Below are positions 22,480 through 35,500 of a stretch of 60,000 nt of DNA, in pieces. The DNA comes from Membranipora membranacea. Its lineage: Eukaryota; Bryozoa; Gymnolaemata; Cheilostomatida; Membraniporidae. The notes below the pieces were generated by a model. That model saw nothing but the letters and a program-made list of their open reading frames with translations, ran no database searches and was not told where the DNA came from. The stretch covers positions 10,170,001 to 10,230,000 of the forward strand of contig OU612065.1 in the NCBI GenBank assembly GCA_914767715.1. The letters are read 5' to 3'. Each line of letters begins with the position of its first letter. Within the stretch, counting starts at the first letter, position 1. The position numbers and the translations under genes are program-made.

Positions 22480-24960
22480 ATGGCCGGTGATATTGCAAAC
22501 CTTGATAGGAAAACTCATATTGAACAAACCAAGAAAGAATGGCTGAGACAGCAAGAAACATACCGAAAGATGTTTTACAGAAAGAGCAAGTTACCCCCAT
22601 TTAACATAGAACCGTTCCCACATGAAAGAGAGAGATTACCTTTCAAAATGACAGTTGTAGATCGTGCTCTACGCGAGCAATGGGTTAAAGATCAACATCT
22701 ATCACCCAATGAACCACGACATGTTCCTGAGATATTCCCTAAGAATGTCTTCAGAAGGATGTATGGAACGCCCTGGAATTTTGTGGCAACAAAGCTCTCA
22801 ACCTCAGGACTGGTGAGTTCACAGTGCAAGTCTAGATGGTAGAGAGTGATGAACTAAGAATAGTAGAGCAACATTATAATGATGAATGAAGGCCATGAAA
22901 TCTACTTACACTAACAGTTTTTGGTTAGGTCATTGCGCGTTTAGCCATCTATTTTGCTCTTATCCTACTATCAGCTTATTGCAACATGTGAGAGCTTGCT
23001 ATGAATGCAGTACAGTGGTCGCGTTTCTACGTTTCAGTGATGCAATTAAAAGTTATGAAAGACGACTGTGCCAACTAGAGCATAAAAAGATATGAGGGGT
23101 GAAACTTCACTCATTGATGCTACACTACTGTAATATATTATTATATTTATTTATCCATTGTATGCAACAAACAGGGGACACTGTTGTCAGTTCATTGTTG
23201 CTCCATGTATTCTCTTCCAGCGCAACTGTTCAATATACCAATATGAAAGTTACAGCAACTATTTGCCAATTAGATGAGAGAGTTCATTGTTGCTCCATGT
23301 ATTCTCTTCCAGCGCAACTGTTCAATATACAAATATGAAAGTTACAGCAACTATTTGACAACATTGAAAGCGCCTCATCCATAGGATTACTTCAAGTGCA
23401 GTTCTACCTGCATTTACATGCTTGGGGACCAGATATTTTGGAATTGTCTTTGCTGGCTATCATTTTCTTAATCATCAGTCAAGATGTGATCACTGTGTCA
23501 TAGGTAAACTAAGTCTGGATAAAATCAAACTAAAGAAATTATTGATAGCAATATGGTATAGTGATGGTTAATGCTACTGCTGAGAGATGGGCATTTTTCC
23601 AATAAAACTCTAAACACAAGTTTCTTTTGGTATTTTTAGACTTCAGAGGGAGGAGCTGCTGTTTTCCGTTTCTTCACTCCCAAGCTTGCGATGTATTTCG
23701 TCGGAGTGAGCTTTATCTACTCCTACTTCAAGAATAACCAAACTGTAAGTTGCATCGCTTGACATGATGTGGATTTTGTTTCATGCAAGGACTCGCTTGC
23801 AAGCAACTTCTGACAACAAGTAACATCAGTAGTAGTAGGCACCTCAATTGTGTTCATCTCAGATGGCCAGTTCAAAAGACCATGCCATGGGTTTGAATAA
23901 CGCAGTAACTCAGGGGCATCAATATAATTTGAGACTGACTTGTGAGTTCGAAGAATAATTTCACAATTCAACATCATGCGAGCTGCATAATTGCAATGTG
24001 GATTCCATGGCAAAAATTAGTGTTTGGAGGTACACTGTTTTGTGTACACAATGCCATAAATGGTTAAATTGATGTTTATTGCTTCTATACCAGTGTCAAG
24101 TCGGCCAATCTAAGCTTGGTAGTTTGACTTGTGACATAAGTGTTTCTAGTTTGAGGACACCAGCGACCTCATCGCAGAATTTGTGTTACCTTATTATCTC
24201 TCACCCACTATTTTCCTCAAAGTCTTTGTTGAGGGAATGCTACAAAAAATAGAAACATAAGTAATTTGAGCCTTCGAACTAATCCTTCGCATAAACTTTT
24301 TATCCCAGTTGCGTTGGTACTAAGTTGTGTCAAACAGATATTTGCCAATTTTCTCCCAGGCAAGTGGAGTTATCTGCCTACAATTATAGGGTACCAACAA
24401 CTCCCAACATATATTGTGTTCAGATTATTGCATTTCTTTATCTCTGTATTTTTATTGAAGTCGTGGGAGCAGAATACTGGATGGAATATTTTTGCCAACA
24501 GACTGCAAGTCTACCCTGTAAGTGATTATATGAGGAATACATTTCATATGCACAATTTAATCTACACTGTCTATTGACTAATATATATGTACTGTATGTT
24601 TTAACATGCCATGTATATCTCAAAAGAAGTATAGATGTCATAATTATGACAGTGTCACCATTCAGAAACTACAATTCTACCAGTCTACTGTTGTAGACAT
24701 AAAAGACATTGATTGAATTTAATCTCACCTCAAAAAGAATCATGTCAGTATAAAATGCAAAGGATTAGGACATATAACTAATTACCTACAGTTGTTTATT
24801 TATTTGTGTGTTTATTTACTTTCAGGGACAAGATCCTGATGAAGTTCAGAAGAAGGCTGTAAGAATTGAGCTGATACCAAGGGACTACCATGATAAGCAT
24901 TGTGGTGAATTTGCTGATCTAGGATTCATGAACCGTAAATCCCACCTAAGCCTCGACTAA
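22480..24960 (+). CDS. NDUFB6: NADH dehydrogenase (complex I) accessory subunit, NDUFB6/B17-like
   Basis: Exons 22480-22812, 23640-23744, 24461-24517 and 24826-24960, all joined in phase 0, give 209 aa. Exon 1 ends in the family block LREQWVKDQHLSPNEP, close to the RRWLKDQELSPREP-type segment of NDUFB6. Exon 2 holds the single hydrophobic segment (LAMYFVGVSFIYSYF), expected to cross the mitochondrial inner membrane. Exons 3 and 4 carry TGWNIFANR and YPGQDPDE, which recall the GGWRV...PGDP tail of invertebrate B17 proteins. The subunit belongs to the distal membrane arm of complex I and is not catalytic. The protein is longer than the human one (128 aa), mainly at the N-terminus and in the tail. 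I chose the Met at 22480 because the sequence before it is unlike the family. Exon 3, only 57 bp, is the least certain. Confidence 0.8.
23190..23361. repeat. 92-bp tandem duplication in an intron
   Basis: Two nearly identical units, each starting GTTCATTGTTGCTCCATG, stand head to tail in intron 1 of the NDUFB6-like gene. They differ at very few positions, so the duplication is young. Each contains CTCTTCCAG, which resembles a splice acceptor but is not used in the model. Confidence 0.85.
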
Positions 24961-25181
24961 CTTGTGTCAAATGATGTTTTGATGTCAATGTAATGACAAC
25001 TTAGTAAATTTTGAGAATGGGTTGTTGTATCTGTCTCGGCTGGGATAAGCTGGTCAAGATATAGCAACATCTCTCAAAAGATGCCATTTTGATGCCAATG
25101 TAATATTGGGGATAAATCCCAATGTAATTTCTATGTGTGAATGTTAAAAGGATGACCAAGTGGGCTTTTTCGGCTGAGTGT

Positions 25182-25187
25182 AATAAA
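25182..25187 (+). promoter_or_regulatory. Candidate poly(A) signal of the NDUFB6-like gene
   Basis: AATAAA lies about 220 bp after the stop codon, on the same strand. Confidence 0.5.
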
Positions 25188-25827
25188 TGGCACAGCCAAC
25201 ATTTCTTCTAACAGTCTTGCAAATGAAATATTGATTATCACTGCGGTGTGCTTTTTTATATGGATACCAAGTCAGTGATAGTGACCGTCAGTATAACTAC
25301 ATTTTGGTCCTAAAATTTTATCCCATAAATGTGCGTGCCTTGTCTATTAAGTTGCCGTTGTTTAAATTTACAGACTGATAGATCAGCTATCAGTCTAGTC
25401 AACTTTTAGTAGATAATGGGCCAGTCATGAGGTAGAATTTGTCGATTCAATCACAAGTCGAAGTTCGAGTCAATGAGTTTGAGGCAAGTTGGCTGAGAAG
25501 TGGTTTAAAACTCAAACATGGTCATGATCAACTCTAACTATGAGAATCTATAAAGCGCAAAAGTAAGAATAAAAGGCACAAATAATGAAAATATTTCACA
25601 CCGATCTTGGAGAAGGCTTTTAATCGAAGAATAGAATCAGCCTGGCACGTTTTAATACAAAACATACTTCATTTCCTGCTGCCAACATTTGTGACAGTTC
25701 TTTAGAAATTAGTTATCACCTTGAGATTCTTATTTCAGATTCAAAAGGTTGATTATGTCTATATATAAAAAACCGTCGAAAAATGATACTGGTCTCATAT
25801 TCTTGAAATCAGTGTTGTCGCCCATAT

Positions 25828-26013
25828 TTAAAACTTTATCGCAAACAAATATACTGAGCAAGAGCCGTTTCTGCTGCAAGATAAATGAAGAAGAGGTATA
25901 CAGCCGAGGGTGCTGGGGCTGGAACAATCAACCCTGGGTGTATACCTCTTCTTCATTTATCTTGCAGCAGAAACGGCTCTTGCTCAGTATATTTGTTTGC
26001 GATAAAGTTTTAA
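25828..26013. repeat. Perfect inverted repeat, 75-bp arms and 36-bp loop
   Basis: The left arm (25828-25902) and right arm (25939-26013) are exact reverse complements over 75 bases by eye. The outer ends are TTAAAACTTTATCG and its complement. The loop is GC-richer than its surroundings (GAGGGTGCTGGGGCTGG). A transcript would fold into a very stable hairpin. I found no flanking target duplication. It may be a foldback element or a locally formed inverted duplication. Confidence 0.85.
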
Positions 26014-27033
26014 GCTCAATCTGTATATTGAATGAATGTGTAAGGTTGAAGGACTGGTAATAATGATAAAACATTTTCAGATTCCTCACTAATTTCGGAA
26101 ATATGGCCACTCCATTGGCATTAGCAACTGAAATAGTTAAATATGTTGAAAGAACTTGGAATAATAGTCCTGGGTTCTCTCCTGTGCTAGACAGCAGTCA
26201 CTCTGGTCTTCAGAATTATCCTGCGGTACCCAAAGCACACAACTAGAAAAAAGTTGTAACCAACTTTTGTTTTATGCTTATGTCTGTTACTAATGTGAAG
26301 CAATTACGACATTCAAACCTTATAAAACTCCAAAAAATATCCCTTGGTCTCTTAGTTCACTTGGAGAATTATAGAAGGTTTTTTGTGGAGTTTTGAACAA
26401 ACTCCTTTATCATCTGGGTAATTCTGAAAACGAATATTCGGTAAAAAAGGAGTTGTCCACTCCCCAAACCCGTTTGCAGAGATTTTACACCTGCTAAATG
26501 ATATGGCCTCTAATATTTACTCACCATCAGCTAACATAACACTTTTACTGTCAGTTATTGATGATATCAATGTGCAAAATAATGAAGTGTCATTGCCACA
26601 GATAATCATCACTCTACCTTATTGATTTGAAACAGGTTTGGCTTATAGATTAATCCATCCCTCTGAACATGCTTGTAAAGTGTGTGACTTAAGATCTATC
26701 ATGAAAACTATAAATCAATAGTGCCTATGATGAATATTGCAGAAAATAATAGCCTGAACTTTCATAGCTGGCTTAATGGTAATTGTGTTTAAAACAACAA
26801 TCCAAATAATAACACAGTTAAAATATATTCTTCCAATACAGCGTCAGGCAATCGAGATAATGATCTACGATTGCATATTGCCAAGCATTTAAAGTCAGCT
26901 AGTGCTCAAGTACAGCACAAGTTTATGTGTGCTAAGGCAAGGGATTATTGAGGCACATGCACTCGGTCAGACTTGAAGCTGTTAACAACACTAGCAAAAT
27001 GTTTTTGGCAGCTTGTTAGGCGCGATTTCAAGG

Positions 27034-28553
27034 ATGGACACCGCGATTCTATTTATAGTGACTCTAACCTTCACACTTTACTTGCCTTCACATGGTGAGT
27101 AGCCTAAGGTATCATTCAGAGAATAATCTTTCGTCCAAGTTTGCAGATCATGGCTATACTAGTGCCTCGATACCAAACATTTGCAATATCCCTCTGCCAC
27201 CAACTTGTTCTAGGCTACACTGCTAAATTTCAAACTTAAGCAATTGCTAAACTGATTGGTTTTCTGGCCACTTTGCGGATCAGTCCTTTAAATTTAGCTG
27301 TGGTGTTTTGTTTAAAAGCTCCATACAAAGTATAATTGTATACTGCCCTAACTTTGAGTTTTGGGTGTAATTTGCAGTGGAGGGTATAGGATGTTATGTG
27401 TGTAAATCAGTGAACGGCTCTGATGCCCGATGTGAGGATGAATTCAACGCTTACCCAGAAACTTACCAGGATAGCTGCACAGCAGCAAGAAATGGCAGAA
27501 CTGGCAAATTTCCAGCCACCTCCTGTATAAAGTTCAAAGCAAGTACAGGTAATGCAGAAAAAACATAAAATGTTTTCCCTCTTTATTAACGCATTATAAA
27601 ATTGCAAGCTGTGACTGTAACACTATAATACTGCCTGGCATACCTACATGAGTAAACTTATTGTAAACAGAAAGCAAGCTTGTGAGAAACTGTTACAATA
27701 ACAGATTAGGCCCTTTGTGTAGTCTAACCTAGATCAGGTCAGATCTTATTTGCCTGCATTTAAAGTTTTGAGTCAGCGGCTCACCAGTAGTATGGGAACA
27801 ACTGGAACGTGTGCAAACTGGATGACACCTGATCTAAGTTAAACCATCACACCAACACACAATCAACCAACACACGCCTCGGATATTTTGGAAAGACTGT
27901 TTTTTATAGTACAGCTCATAATTCAGTGTACTGCAACAGAATACCTCCTCATAAACAAGAGACGACACAACCATTATCCACTATTGTAGATGTATCATAA
28001 AAACGATTACTTCCCTCCGGCTATTCCATCTCAAATACCACTACAGTGATATGAAGCGTGTAATGCAATTAGTGTAACTGGTCTCTTTCGTTGACATGTT
28101 CTACAAGCAAATCCATTATTGATTGTGCGACATTTGATAGCATCTACCAACAACGTTTAGTTAAGTTTTCAGCAAGGCAATGGGTAACAGATATTTGAGA
28201 GTCGGTTTCTTTCATTTCCACATTTGAAACTGCTAGTAAGTTATCATCTGATGGTGAGCCATTGCTGACATTTGTGTTTATCCTGTACAGGTAATTACAC
28301 GGTGGTTGTTCGTGACTGTACTCTTGACAACGGGGGTGTCACAAAGGATGTCGAGATCGGAGCACTGGACCACTGTGGCTGGGTCAGAGATGTTAAATAC
28401 GATGATGTGGAGATGAAAGGATGTCTTAGCGTTTGTGATCATGATGGGTGCAACACAGGAAACACCAAGTATTGTTCTTGTTCAACTTTCCTTTTAAGCT
28501 TGCTGATATTGTCAACCCACCAAGCAATCAGACTTCAAGATTTACTGAAATAG
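27034..28553 (+). CDS. Secreted Ly6/Quiver-like three-finger protein
   Basis: Exons 27034-27094, 27378-27548 and 28291-28553, with phase 1 introns, give 164 aa. This is the classic three-exon plan of Ly6 genes: signal peptide, then two halves of the domain. Residues 1-20 are a hydrophobic signal peptide. The mature part starts near IGCYVC and has ten cysteines (26, 29, 39, 54, 70, 87, 106, 122, 126, 131), ending in the diagnostic Cys131-Asn132. The long spacing between the third and fifth cysteines recalls the Quiver/Sleepless branch, whose fly members modulate potassium channels and acetylcholine receptors. N-glycosylation sequons stand at Asn33 and Asn79. A hydrophobic stretch (FLLSLLIL) follows the domain and could direct GPI attachment, but a polar tail of about 15 residues after it is unusual. 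Receptor and role are unknown. Confidence 0.8.
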
Positions 28554-29592
28554 TTGACAATAGCATCTCCAGTAATGCCCTATCTCTATCAGAAGTCAAC
28601 ATAAGATTATTTTTTCAACAGAATATCTTCCATGCAACCTCTGCAGTTATAATGAACAACAAAACTGGTCTTGCTGACTTTGATTATGGACAGTGACATA
28701 CATATGATCTATTTTTTCTGCCTGGTCTCCGACCCTTTCTAATGTGATTGTTATAAAGCTGCCATGGCTATGATAATTTTAGTGTTATTAACCTATGCAG
28801 GGTATACTGGTTTTGTTTTGTTTGTGATAACGTAATATGGTGTCAACCATCCTCAAAAATTCATACCTCGTGTGATGTATTATCACAAAGTACATGTATA
28901 AAAACTTTTTGTCATAAATATTGGTAAAAGTGAGTATTAAAAATGTGTAAGACTTGTCTTACGTTCCAGAAAAGGAGGCTACGTCTGACCAGCAAACATA
29001 CTGTAATTAAAATTCTTTGGCAGTGATAGAAATAATGTGCTGCTGATCAAACATGAGCTTTGTGAGTAAAGCGACTTATTTCCTTTAGAGCAATGCTCAA
29101 ACATCAGGAAGCTAGATTTTTATGTTTGATTCTAAATAGCAGTCATAACAATTTACAAGAATCTGAGCCAAGTAGACTATCTGTGAAGGCTTCATGTGAA
29201 CCCTCCAACGCTGACCTCTTGAGATATATCTCCAACTAAGTATTGATTGATACCGATGAACTTCTAATAGACTTAATTATCCGCAGTGAATAGTTCATCT
29301 ATACTGAAGTGATTGAGCTGTAGACAAAGCATACTCCGTACCAGCTATCCCTCGACAGATCATTGAGAAAGTGACTAGAGTTTCCTGAAGCCTTCTCTTG
29401 TTACTCCGCTCTCTAAAACATTCAAATTTGTTTGCTGATGAATCCTGCTGAATGAATAATTATATATATATTCATTGTCCAAACAAATCCTGTTTGATAA
29501 CTAAAAGAAAAATTTAAATAATAATTATATCAAAGAGTTTCAAATTCCGGGGTTTTATCAGCCTGCATTTGGAATTGCCTCTACTCAATGCA
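28554..29592. other. Convergent intergenic stretch between the Ly6-like gene and importin-13
   Basis: Both genes end here, so it should contain two 3' UTRs. I saw no coding frame beyond short chance ORFs and no mobile element. Confidence 0.5.
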
Positions 29593-32500
29593 CTAATGAT
29601 AAACTGGCATCACAAGGACAGGTGGATATCGATCTTTGAGCAGAGAATTTATAACAAAATCATCATACTTGAGCACATCTTTGATGAAGCGAGATTTCTG
29701 ATCTGGATTTGGTTGAGGCGCAGGATAGTTCTCCTGATTGAGTAGTACTGTCATTGCACTGCTAGCCACATTGAAGTATGCAACGTTCATTGCTAGGAAG
29801 ATTCCAGTAGTATGCTCTATGTTAGTCCTGGGGGCAGCTCCACCAATAGACTGCAATACAATTTTTTTTGTACTCATATGTGAATAATATTCTCACAGTA
29901 CAGTCATCACACTATGTATGTATGTATGTCTTGCATATAGCTAAGTACATATATTACCCAGATCAAAAGGCCAACATGGTTGATGTTCTTACTCGATCCT
30001 TCTGGGAATAGAACTAGGAGAAGAATTAGGCAGCATCTAAGAGTACAGTCATGCTGGAACTCATTATTTATGCGACCAAAAACTGCTTGCTGAATTATCT
30101 TTCAATCACGAAGGCTCCATCAACACTCTAGACTGAAACTAGCAGTACTTCCAGCTTATCCCAGCTCTTCAAAGAAGCAATAAAATTTTGGAATCTCAAA
30201 TCTGTGTTTTTAATTAAAGAAAAATTTGATTGCACTCTTATCATGATTAGAATAAATATTTCACTCTTTGCTAGGTAGGTAGGTTAGAAAATACGTGCAC
30301 ATGTCAATAATTTGTTGTACATATTATTATCTTACAAATGCTACGCTATAATGAAATTTCTTTTTTCAAAAGTAATTTACTTTTGATCAATAGATGTTTG
30401 AAAGGGACAAACTAACTAACAAGAAAAGCTTCATCAGCTCCTTGTTTATCACATTATATAATGGAGCTGTTTAGGCTTCAGTGAGAATATCATGGCTTGT
30501 TTCTATCTAGATCGCAGACCTAATGAATTCTCTCTTATCAACAGTGAATAGTGATGATATAATAGCAGCTCAAGGCTAGCCTTGTCACGTGGCAACAAAA
30601 AACGTGGCCAGGTGACAATGCCAGCCAAACTAAGCCTCACTCACACGACAAGTAATCTCAGAATCAAAAACACTGGGTCGCCCCCTCGTGTCAGCATCGA
30701 TCTATCATATATTATGTGAAAGTTTGGAAAGTGACAAGGTCAGACCGGTTCTACACATTCACACATTTACCTTGAGGAGGATGTCATAAAGTTGGGGAGC
30801 TATCACCGGTATAATCTGATCGAGCTGTTTAAACTTGTCTTTTTTTGAGAGAACGTTTGAGATGTACTGACTACAGGCCTTCATTGTGGGAGTTTCTGGG
30901 AAGGAGATCCCAATGACACCTGTAAGACAATAGGGCTACACTGTAAGTGTGGGATGCGGCTTAGAAAAGAGCGCGTGTGATTTGAAACGAGTGGCTGTGA
31001 TTTTTGCTCGAAGTTCTTTTGCTTACCGATTTGATAACTTCCTGCTAATATTGATTATCAGATCTGATTTCAGGCAATATTTATAATTACCAAAGTATAT
31101 TTGTTACGATGAAGTGAACTTTGCTGCTGACAAGAGGAGATTATTTTGCTACAGAAGTGGGTCATTAATAATCTCAAAGGAAATTATGAAAATTATAAGC
31201 CTGCTTACAAATCTCAAGAGTTTGCTGGAAGGGAAAGTTCTCATCAATTAGAATATTAGCTGCTTTTTTAGACATCTGAGAGCAGAGATTCATAAACGAT
31301 TCCACCAGATCTGTCTTGCTGTGAGCGTCTGTAATACACATACATACATACATACATACATGATACATATGACCGTAATCTGTCAACAGCTTATGAGCCA
31401 AGTTATTGCACATACCGTACCATACCAATACTTAGATCAATAATAACTATTCACAATATTTATTGTGTATAAATAAACATGCTTTAGTATTCACCATTAT
31501 TTCCCAGCAGTATAACAAGAATCTTCCCTTTTCTCACATGAAAAAGGAAAAATTCCGATTCTTTGGGTATTATCTTCGAAAGTATGAGAAAAACCCAAAC
31601 ACAATGTACATTCACATATCAAAGTGACTGGATGAGAGATATTGTTTGGGCTCACTGTACCTGGACGTAGGGTAATCACTGTCTTGTGAGAGATATTATG
31701 AAATGTATTCTTAACTAGTTCATACGTTATGTTGTCTTTGGCAAACATCAGCACCAACTGTAATATAAATCATCATAGTAAAAATACTTAAAATTGGAGG
31801 GACAAAAAAAATGAGCAGAGACTGTGTTGAAGAACATTCTATGTACAATAAAAAAATCTCATAGTCTCAGCTATATGACATTGATTATAAACTACTTAAT
31901 TGAACATCCAAATCCCACTTGTTTCATTTGTCATAATTATTTTGATTCTGGAAATAATCCACCATTTCGATCATTATTCTTCATCAGTTCCAGCTATGCT
32001 TGATAACACAGTGCTCTCACCTGTTTCATCATATCAAGAATGGACGCATGCTGCTGACATTCATAAATCTTCATTAGAAGCACGCAGACATCTTGTAGAA
32101 TATTTATAAAGTCATCAACTAAGGTATGTAAAGAATTCTTAATGAGCTCCACTATACACTATAACAGATAAAAATATAAAATTACGGATAATTCCATAAT
32201 AGAATTGCAAGTAGAATTATTGATAACCTAAGGTTTGGAGTTGTCTATTCTGTCAGCAGACGCACACACTACATATTCTTGTTATATTCTATAACACCTC
32301 ATGACAATGATAATCATTACGCAAATCTAAAAGTTCAAACTGTGTACTAATCAGTCACAGTGCCTGATTATCCTGATTTAGAAGCGTGTCATGTAAAATT
32401 TTGTTGAAGATATCAATTTTCAACATAATTTTAGGATTTTAAAGATTTGAGGTACCAGAAAACATTTCGGGGATTTAAACTGAAAGCATTGTACATACCT

Positions 32501-35500
32501 CTATAATATCAGGGTCACTGACCCAATTAGAGAGAATAGACTGAATCACTGGTAGAAGATCTTTCATCATGATTAATACCTACAAAGTAGTTATGAGAAT
32601 ATGAAGAAATGTTGTGTACAAATATAAGGTTAATCAGATCCTGTCAATCTCAAAGCAATACGCCTCCATGTAAAGCTGCAGTAAGAAAAGCTCAGTATGA
32701 AGGTATTTCGGAGCACAAGTGAGACACAAGATGCCACAAGGTAATACTGAGGCAGGTGATACTGTACGGACACATCACTTAAGAGGCAGGTGGGAAGGAC
32801 GGATACTTACAGGTTGTGTATGAGTTGAGGTCTTCATTAAATGTTCTGTTTTCTTCACATCTAGTGAGTCAAATAACCAAGTCAACATCTGCAGCTTATC
32901 CATTATTTGCATTTTTATTTTCATACTTTGACTGCTCGCAGCTGCATCGGTCAGTGCTCGCGTAATTGGAGGGAGAAATTTGTTGAGCCACTCAACTATC
33001 TTTTCATACTGAAGACTAGATAAAACATGGCCGACACAGGACAGAAGACGTGCAGCATTCCTTGGCTGAAACAAAAAGAGAACCTCTAAGAATCTAGCTT
33101 TCTATGTCGCTACATGGAAAAAAAGCTTTGCAACAACACATAAACGAATCACATTATGAATACAGCATGTGTTGCAATAATTCAGGTAAACTATACACAA
33201 AATTAAATATTGATAAACTTTCAAGATGAACTTACCACCATGGATCCTTCCAGTAGTTTATGGTGACACACATTTAGAATACCTTCAGAGTAAGTACCTA
33301 TATGTGACATGTTGTCTTTACATATGTCCTTCAGAGCACGTGTGGCATACATCGCAGTGTCTGGATGGCTGAGTCCATGTAACAGTATCACTGGGAATAC
33401 TATACTCAACAACTCTGGCTTCTGACTATAGTGCTCCGAAAACGCACCTGGTAGATATGTTAATATTGCAAAATTAGCACTACTGTTGAATTTGGACTGA
33501 TAATCCTTTGAACAGATGTGAAATATTGGTATTGATACAGCATATGACATCCTGCCTGCTGTTATAAAGATCTCTTATATTAAAAATAGTAGATGTTTGT
33601 CTGGGGCCCTGATTTCAGCATTCTCTACACCCTTATCAACAATTTTGTTCCATTAAGTAAACTCATATCAGTTCATAGAACCAACTACATGCAAGCTTGT
33701 TACTTGATTCTGCGGGTATTTTTCAGCATATCAAAAAGGAATGTCTGGCATATTGTAGATTGGATGACATCAATCAGCAACTTAACATACCAATGACTTG
33801 TAGTACAGCTTCTAGCAGAACTTTATTCTCTAAGTTTAGTTTTTTGAGAAGCTCCACCATGTCGACAAGTATTTCATCTAGTAGATTGTTGGGTGTCTTA
33901 ATTGGCCCATCAGGTCCCACATCCCATTCTTCCTCATCTGTAACATAATTTTCTTTGTTGTTATAAAACCACAGAATCTTATCAATAATTGTAAATAGTA
34001 TATGTGCTAGCAGCAGGAGTGGTGCAGGCAGCATTTGTAATAATACGACTGAATACAAATAGCAACTAATATTTTGACTACTATAAGCTGTGTTGGGAGG
34101 CATATGTGAAGAGCATAAATACATCAAACCGGGCTGTAAAAAGCCTTCCTAGTCAAAATTTTTCATACGCACTGATTATACTCAAACGTAACGTTTGAAG
34201 GTTGAAAGCCTACTGGGTGCTTTAAACTGGTGTGCGAGCGGTAATATTGAGAAGTCCATTCAGTACATACTACAGTATTTTGGGTAGTAAGTAAACATGT
34301 TCATTTCTATTATGAACATTATTGAGATATGGTTATAAAGTGATTGTGTATTGAGATCTAGGAGGAAATTTATGGTATCCTGCAAAACAAAGAAGATTGG
34401 ACAGTATTTACCTTGGTTACTTTAACACTAACCTGCAGATAGACTGTCTTCTGTTACATTACTGAGAATATAGAGGAGGCCCTCCACCTCCTGCCACCTT
34501 AGATTGGGTAAGCTGTTAGAAACTGATGCTACGTAAGTCTTTAGTAACATTAGTAAATTATCTCTTAGAAGGCAGTTGGCATATGTCTACAAGACGGTAA
34601 TGTAGATTAAAAAGAGTCGAACAACAATAAACTCTGCTCTGTCTTTTCAGTAATAAACAGAAGATATTCAACTAAATAACTGCACTGCAAAGATTCTAAT
34701 GCATGACTATGTATCACTATGGCTAAGGTCCTATCAATCCTACCAATTCATTCTAACTCAATGAATGAATATTATGGATGCAAGCAGCTTTGAATAACCA
34801 TGGTGTAAAGGTAGGGTAGTTTTATTGATGACCGATTGATATAGCATAGCAGGATCAACAATGTCAAGGTGAGGTTACTCACCACAGTATCAATAATATC
34901 CTGTCTGTAACAGCGGAACTGTTCTTTCTCTTCAGAGCTCATACCACTGTATAGCGAGTCCTCAGGGTACGCGACTTTCCGTAATAATATATTGGTAAGT
35001 GTGATATACACAGGTGTGAATATACCCATATAGTGATCAAAATACTCTTCTGTACCCGCTAGCACTAAATCCTGTATTTGTATACGATTATGATGAGCAC
35101 ACATTTCTGCATATCATATTTATGTGGAAAAGAATAGAGATTAAAAGTATTTTGAAGTGGTAGCTTACTAGGTTGGCACAGCACTAGGCCTCATAGTTAC
35201 CTCATACCTCATAGATGAGAAGGGAGGACAATTTCTAACACTAAACATAATTTTTACCCAGAAGTGCTCTGAATTTTCTAAATGTTGAAATACTGCATAA
35301 TTACTGCAGAACTAGCTGCCAGACTATATATTGCTGTGGTCCCTCCGAAGTCTTTAATGCTAGATAAACATGATACACAAAGGTATGCACATCTAAGGGC
35401 AGCCTGATAATATGGAGCAGGACTATCACTTACCTGTAGTATAGCCCAGAATCCAAAGGATAAGTCACTGAGATTTTCATCGACAGGGAAGGTTCCCTTG

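Larger units (their letters stand above)
24961..27033. other. Intergenic stretch with a long perfect inverted repeat
   Basis: After the probable 3' UTR the only structure I see is the inverted repeat near 25.9 kb, listed separately, and a 10-bp-arm hairpin at 25372-25396 (AGACTGATAG with a five-base loop). No other reading frame shows family features. Confidence 0.5.
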
